Assembly (NCBI GenBank): GCA_900541135.1
Contig: UQIG01000039.1
Span: 1-18,826, forward strand
Origin: an uncultured Collinsella sp.
Lineage (GTDB): Bacteria > Actinomycetota > Coriobacteriia > Coriobacteriales > Coriobacteriaceae
Direction of reading: 5' to 3'
DNA: 18,826 bases
The notes beneath the pieces are model-generated. The model saw only the letters and a program-made list of their open reading frames with translations. It searched no databases and was not told the DNA's origin. Below, in pieces: positions 15,484 through 18,826 of the stretch (position 1 is the first letter of the stretch; each line of letters begins with the position of its first letter). The position numbers were made by a program, and so were the translations under genes.

Positions 15484-15906
15484 ATGGATACGACAAATAG
15501 CTCGCGCGAACTACATCTGACGGTGGCGAACGAAGACTACTTGGAGTGCATGGTTCGCATTGAAAGCGAAGAGGGGGAAACCAACGGCGTTCGATCGGTC
15601 GACATCGCGCAGCGCCTTGGCGTCTCCAAGGCATCGGTCAATAAAGCGGTTTCGGCTCTCAAGGCATCCGAGCTTGTCGAGCAATCGCACTACGGCAAGG
15701 TGATCCTGACCGATCGCGGCCGCGAGGTTGGCACGGCTATCTGGTACCGTCATCGCCTCATCCGCACGTTTTTGGTTCAGGAGCTCGGTGTCGAATTTGA
15801 GCGAGCCGATTCCGAGGCCTGCATGATGGAGCATGCGCTATCCGAGGACACGATGAGCCGCTGGCTCGCCTATCTCGAAAAGCAGGGAATCAGCGTCGAG
15901 GAATAG
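15484..15906 (+). CDS. DtxR/MntR-family metal-dependent transcriptional regulator
   Basis: 140 residues: N-terminal winged helix (~13-75, with RSVDIAQRLGVSKASVNKAV as the recognition region) and dimerisation/metal domain (~76-140). The C-terminal SH3-like domain of DtxR/IdeR is absent, as in MntR. Likely metal ligands are Asp18 and Glu21 (NEDYLE), His90 (YRHRLI), Cys113, Glu116 and His117 (EACMMEH). Asp and Glu near the N-terminus are MntR-like, while Cys-x-x-Glu-His is DtxR-like, so metal preference (Mn, Fe or other) cannot be read off. Start ATG 15484, with AAGGGA 9 nt upstream. The methyltransferase follows after 10 nt. Confidence 0.88.
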   Translation: MDTTNSSRELHLTVANEDYLECMVRIESEEGETNGVRSVDIAQRLGVSKASVNKAVSALKASELVEQSHYGKVILTDRGREVGTAIWYRHRLIRTFLVQELGVEFERADSEACMMEHALSEDTMSRWLAYLEKQGISVEE

Positions 15907-15916
15907 CGGGATATAT

Positions 15917-16810
15917 ATGGATACGAGTTATTACAACCGCTTTGGTGCCGAGGAACTTACGCGCCGCTTGTCGAGCGAGACCTTGTTGGCGCAGGGCCCC
16001 ATGGGCAGTGTTTTGTTGAGTGAGTACGATGCCGCCGACATTCCACCGGCGTTTTGGAATCTGGCAGAGCCGCAGACCGTTTCTCGTATCCATCGCTTGT
16101 ATGTCGCCGCCGGCGCGCAGGTGCTCATTACCAATACCTTTCAGGCATCGAGCTATGCCCTCAAGCACGACCAGATTGCGCCGTCCGTGGCGGAGGTCAA
16201 TCGCGGGGCCGTCGACGATGCCCGCCAGGCGCACCCTCAGCTACTGCTGGGCTCGATGGGCCCGATCGGTATTGAGTGGTTTGCCGAGGACTCTGTCGAG
16301 TATCGTGAAATCCGCGGCATTGCGCGCGAACAGGCGCACGCCTTGCTCAATGCCGGCGTTGACGGTCTGCTGATCGAGACGGTGACGTCTATCCGTAATC
16401 TGCAGCCCATGCTTGCCGGCGCCCGAGATGCCGCCGACGGCATGCCTGTTCTGGTGAGTTTTGTCGTTGACGATAAAGGCGACCTGTTGGGCGATGGCCT
16501 CAACATCGAGGCAGCCGTTTTGTACGCCGAAAAACACGGCGCAAACTCGGTTGGTGTTAATTGCTGTTCGCTTGCGGCCGCGAACGCGGCGGTGCCCAGG
16601 ATGGTTGCATCGGCGACTACTCCCGTCACGGTGCGTCCCAACGTAGGCGATCCGGTCCAGACTCAGGATGGCCCCGTATGGCACGAGAATCCCGAAGCTT
16701 TCGCGCGCGCATGCATCGAATGGAGACATGCCGGCGCCGCAATGGTGGGCAGTTGCTGTGGAACCACGGCAATCACTACGGCAGCGATGGCCGAGGCGCT
16801 CGATATATAA
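15917..16810 (+). CDS. Homocysteine S-methyltransferase family protein
   Basis: 297 residues forming one homocysteine-binding TIM barrel (Pfam S-methyl_trans). Expected to methylate homocysteine to methionine. Zinc-cysteine motifs are present: Cys216 in GVNCCS and Cys280-Cys281 in GSCCGTT. The N-terminal LAQGPMGSVLL and GAQVLITNTFQAS match the barrel family (MmuM and the first module of MetH). There is no folate, cobalamin or activation domain and none is encoded nearby, so the methyl donor is probably S-methylmethionine or SAM (MmuM type), or a partner protein elsewhere. The ribosome site is weak (GCGGG 6 nt before the ATG). It ends at a good terminator. Confidence 0.87.
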   Translation: MDTSYYNRFGAEELTRRLSSETLLAQGPMGSVLLSEYDAADIPPAFWNLAEPQTVSRIHRLYVAAGAQVLITNTFQASSYALKHDQIAPSVAEVNRGAVDDARQAHPQLLLGSMGPIGIEWFAEDSVEYREIRGIAREQAHALLNAGVDGLLIETVTSIRNLQPMLAGARDAADGMPVLVSFVVDDKGDLLGDGLNIEAAVLYAEKHGANSVGVNCCSLAAANAAVPRMVASATTPVTVRPNVGDPVQTQDGPVWHENPEAFARACIEWRHAGAAMVGSCCGTTAITTAAMAEALDI

Positions 16811-16815
16811 AGGGC

Positions 16816-16844
16816 AAAACCGCTCCATACGGGGCGGTTTTTTT
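16816..16844 (+). terminator. Intrinsic terminator after the methyltransferase
   Basis: AAAACCGCTCC (16816-16826) pairs with GGGGCGGTTTT (16831-16841), with one T-G wobble and a 4-nt ATAC loop. It ends in seven T's (16838-16844), 5 nt after the stop codon. The matching A-run on the 5' side makes it potentially bidirectional. Confidence 0.93.
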
Positions 16845-16860
16845 ATTGCTTGCATGTCCT

Positions 16861-16960
16861 CGGCAGCATTTGCCCAAATGGTGAATGCTGGTGCCGGCAG
16901 GTTGCTGAGTGCGTGTTGCGGGTATACCTCACGCGTACCATGATCCAAACACTGTGAGGT
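16861..16960 (+). promoter_or_regulatory. Structured leader upstream of the phosphohexomutase
   Basis: Two structures are visible. CATTTG (16867-16872) and CAAATG (16875-16880) form a perfect short palindrome nested in CAGCATT/AATGCTG, an operator-like or hairpin element. Further on, ACCTCAC (16926-16932) is the exact complement of GTGAGGT (16954-16960), which contains the GAGG ribosome site for the GTG at 16969. Pairing would hide that site. No convincing -35/-10 pair was found, so it is unknown whether both elements are transcribed. Confidence 0.4.
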
Positions 16961-16968
16961 GTCTGCGC

Positions 16969-18369
16969 GTGTGCGCGATAATTCATTTTGGAACTGACGG
17001 TTGGCGCGCTCGCGTCGATGAGGACTTCACTGCCGATAACGTTGCCCGTATCGCCGATGCCGTCGGCGAGTTGTGGCAAAAGACCAATCCGGGCAAAACG
17101 GTATATATAGGGTTCGACACCCGGCCCCTGGCGAGCGAGTTCGCTGAGCTTGCGGCGGGCGTGCTAGCAGCGCACGGGCTGGACGCCGTGCTCGCTTCGC
17201 GACCTGTTCCGACCCCTGCCCTTACGTGGGCGGCGGCTTATGACGGTGAAGCGTGCGGCGCGCTCATGGTGACGGGGTCCCATCATCCGCAGGGCTATCT
17301 GTGCCTCAAGATTCGCATGGGTGACGGCTCGACCGCCAACCAGGATGTCATCGAAGAGCTCGAAGAGACTATGGCTCCCGAGCCAATGGGGATCGAGGGG
17401 CAATATCGCACCGCGGATATCATTCCTGACTATATGCAGGCGGTGGCATCGTTTGTCGATGCCGAAGCCATCCGCGCCGCGCACCTGCGCGTGGTTGTCG
17501 ATCCCATGGGCGGCGCAGCCCAGGGCTATCTAGCCGACTTGCTGCGCGAGCTTGGCGTTGAGGTGCACGAGATTCACGCCGGGCAGGCGTCTGACCAAGA
17601 AGATATCTGCCCCGACCCCGTTGAGCCGTGGGTGGACGCTTGCGAGCGCACGGTTATCGAGGACGGAGCTTGCGCTGGCCTGGTGACCGACGGCGACGCC
17701 GACCGCATCGGCGCGGTTGACGAGCGCGGCAGATATATACATCCGCATCAGATCATGGCGCTCGTTTTGGGCGACTTGGTTCAATTTCGTAATTTGGAGG
17801 GGCGCGTCGTCGTCAATCTTTCGTGCTCGACGCTCGTGCGTCGCATTGCCGAGGCGCTTGGCTGCCGCGTGACCGTCAAACCAGTCGGTTTCAAATATAT
17901 AGCGGCGGAGATGAAGAAGGGCGGCGTCCTCATAGGCGGCGAAGAAGCCGGTGGTATCGGCATCGCCGCACATATGCCCGAGCGCGATGGAATCCTCGCC
18001 TGTCTGATTCTGTGTGAGCTTATGGCAAAGACGGACGCGCCTTTGGGCGTTCTGGTCGACCAACTCGAGGACAGTTTTGGTAAGACGAGTTACGGTCGAC
18101 GCGATTTACGCCTTGAGGCCGAAGATGCCGAAACGTTACGAACCCTGCTGCCGGGCGTAAACCCCAAGTCGATTTGTGGCAAGGTGCCGCAAAACGTTAG
18201 TCATATGGATGGCTTGCGTTTGGCATTCGAGGATGACACGTGGCTGCTGGTCCGTCCTAGTGGGACCGAACCAGTGGTGCGCGTCTACGCCGAGGGGTTC
18301 TCGGTGGAAGAACGCGATGAGTTGCTCGATGCTGGCTGTGCTTTAGCCAGGGGGACGTATCCGCTTTAA
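16969..18369 (+). CDS. Phosphohexomutase (phosphoglucomutase/phosphomannomutase family)
   Basis: 466 residues. Interconverts hexose 1- and 6-phosphates through a phosphoserine. Domain order: FGTDGWRARV near the N-terminus, the catalytic serine loop VTGSHHP (usually TGSHNP/TASHNP), the Mg2+ loop DGDADRIG, the sugar-binding GGEEAGG (usually GEESGG; Ser replaced by Ala), and the C-terminal phosphate loop RPSGTEPVVRVYAE. Start GTG 16969, with GAGG 9 nt upstream, gives the usual short lead before GTDGWR; a longer frame from 16909 adds unrelated residues. All three Tyr-Ile pairs are coded TAT-ATA, unlike the neighbours. Substrate (glucose, mannose or glucosamine) cannot be told from sequence. Confidence 0.88.
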   Translation: MCAIIHFGTDGWRARVDEDFTADNVARIADAVGELWQKTNPGKTVYIGFDTRPLASEFAELAAGVLAAHGLDAVLASRPVPTPALTWAAAYDGEACGALMVTGSHHPQGYLCLKIRMGDGSTANQDVIEELEETMAPEPMGIEGQYRTADIIPDYMQAVASFVDAEAIRAAHLRVVVDPMGGAAQGYLADLLRELGVEVHEIHAGQASDQEDICPDPVEPWVDACERTVIEDGACAGLVTDGDADRIGAVDERGRYIHPHQIMALVLGDLVQFRNLEGRVVVNLSCSTLVRRIAEALGCRVTVKPVGFKYIAAEMKKGGVLIGGEEAGGIGIAAHMPERDGILACLILCELMAKTDAPLGVLVDQLEDSFGKTSYGRRDLRLEAEDAETLRTLLPGVNPKSICGKVPQNVSHMDGLRLAFEDDTWLLVRPSGTEPVVRVYAEGFSVEERDELLDAGCALARGTYPL

Positions 18370-18775
18370 CCATGAGACTGCCTTATATAAAGAGATGCTC
18401 GGCGAGCGGTAGTTAACGGCTGGCAAACGTTAGTCGGATCACAAGATGTGTAGGAAATGTGTACGCCTAGATTCCCGCCCCCGGGACCCCTCCGGTCTGG
18501 CAATATATCTCCTTGCCGCGCGGCCCGGTCGGACCGGATGAGCCGCGAAGGCGTGCACCTTGAGAACCGGATACTGCGAGGATGGACACTTACTTCAGTG
18601 TCGCATCCGGGCAGACATCGAACCATTTGAAATGGTCTAACTTGGATTTGTTTTTCGCAAGGCCGCCGAGAGGCGGCCCCGAGAAATTCCTTTTCCTATA
18701 CTAGAACCATATGAATCGAACGGAACCGATCAGCGATGACTGAGAGGACCGGACGGGCTCGAGGCCCATATATTT
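18370..18775 (+). other. Leader of the ribosomal RNA operon (no protein gene)
   Basis: 406 nt without a credible gene. Structures seen: CCGGTC (18492-18497) pairing with GACCGG (18532-18537), with GGCAA/TTGCC (18499-18503/18513-18517) inside; a second CCGGTC at 18525-18530 that makes the palindrome CCGGTC-G-GACCGG; a strong hairpin at 18580-18608 (GGATG-GACACT/AGTGTC-CATCC); the palindrome ACCATTT-G-AAATGGT (18622-18636); and GGCCGCC-GAGA-GGCGGCC (18661-18678). TATACT at 18697-18702 could be a -10 box but has no matching -35. These probably include promoter control and RNase III processing elements. I see no classic terminator for the mutase gene. Confidence 0.55.
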
Positions 18776-18826
18776 TGGACGGAGAGTTCGATCCTGGCTC
18801 AGGATGAACGCTGGCGGCGCGCCTAA
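18776..18826 (+). rRNA. 16S ribosomal RNA, 5' end (truncated by window end)
   Basis: The universal 27F primer region is present as AGAGTTCGATCCTGGCTCAG at 18783-18802, followed by the conserved ATGAACGCTGGCGGC block. Setting base 18783 equal to E. coli position 8 puts the mature 5' end near 18776. About 51 nt are present. TTCGATCC and the GGCGCGCCTAA continuation are typical of Actinomycetota and fit Coriobacteriia. The gene points the same way as the atp operon. Confidence 0.97.

Noticed and set aside
18366..18626. 86-residue minus-strand open frame in the rRNA leader
   Set aside because: It has no family resemblance, and the region is better explained as structured leader RNA.

Overview
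The window looks like one end of a draft contig from a Coriobacteriia genome (Actinomycetota), most likely Collinsella or a close relative. The evidence is the first ~50 nt of a 16S rRNA gene at the right end (AGAGTTCGATCCTGGCTCAG followed by a GGATGAACGCTGGCGGCG-type continuation), GC-rich third positions in most genes, and the gene families present. The genus is an inference from style and memory, not from a search. Bases 4-36 match the Illumina Nextera (Tn5) read-1 adapter, so the left end is not genomic. The right end stops inside a ribosomal operon, a usual place for a short-read contig to break.

Layout. (1) 37-792: the probable 3' tip of an unknown gene, then an AT-rich promoter with a palindromic operator and a HicA/HicB toxin-antitoxin pair. 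The HicB carries an excisionase-like DNA-binding tail. (2) 927-3996: a Sua5/YrdC/TsaC-type threonylcarbamoyl-AMP synthase with an unusual internal insertion, a glycerol kinase 13 nt downstream, and uracil phosphoribosyltransferase behind a structured leader. (3) 4189-11237: promoter, complete F1Fo ATP synthase operon (atpI-like, atpB, E, F, H, A, G, D, C) and an intrinsic terminator. (4) 11251-13782: murA (UDP-GlcNAc enolpyruvyl transferase, UUG start) and a LytR-CpsA-Psr cell-wall polymer ligase. (5) 13783-14115: a convergent intergenic region rich in palindromes, with REP/MITE-like structure. (6) 14116-15363: pepT (tripeptidase) on the minus strand, divergent from a DtxR/MntR-family metalloregulator. 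A perfect 20-bp palindrome lies between them. (7) 15484-16844: the regulator, then a stand-alone Zn-type homocysteine S-methyltransferase and a clear terminator. (8) 16969-18369: a phosphohexomutase. (9) 18370-18826: structured rRNA leader and the start of 16S rRNA.

How the genes work together. The ATP synthase operon is in the standard order with tight spacing, including two 1-nt stop/start overlaps, consistent with coupled translation. murA and the LCP protein form a cell-envelope pair just behind the atp terminator, and murA's ribosome binding site abuts the T-run, so read-through is possible. The metalloregulator and the methyltransferase are almost certainly one transcription unit, and the palindrome is the obvious operator candidate for both that unit and pepT.

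No CRISPR array, phage gene, insertion-sequence transposase or tRNA was seen. I did not find a clearly new multi-gene system. The best leads are the HicAB variant with its operator, the palindrome-rich block at 13.8-14.0 kb, the metalloregulator with a mixed DtxR/MntR ligand set beside the 20-bp palindrome, and lineage-specific changes in ATP synthase subunits.
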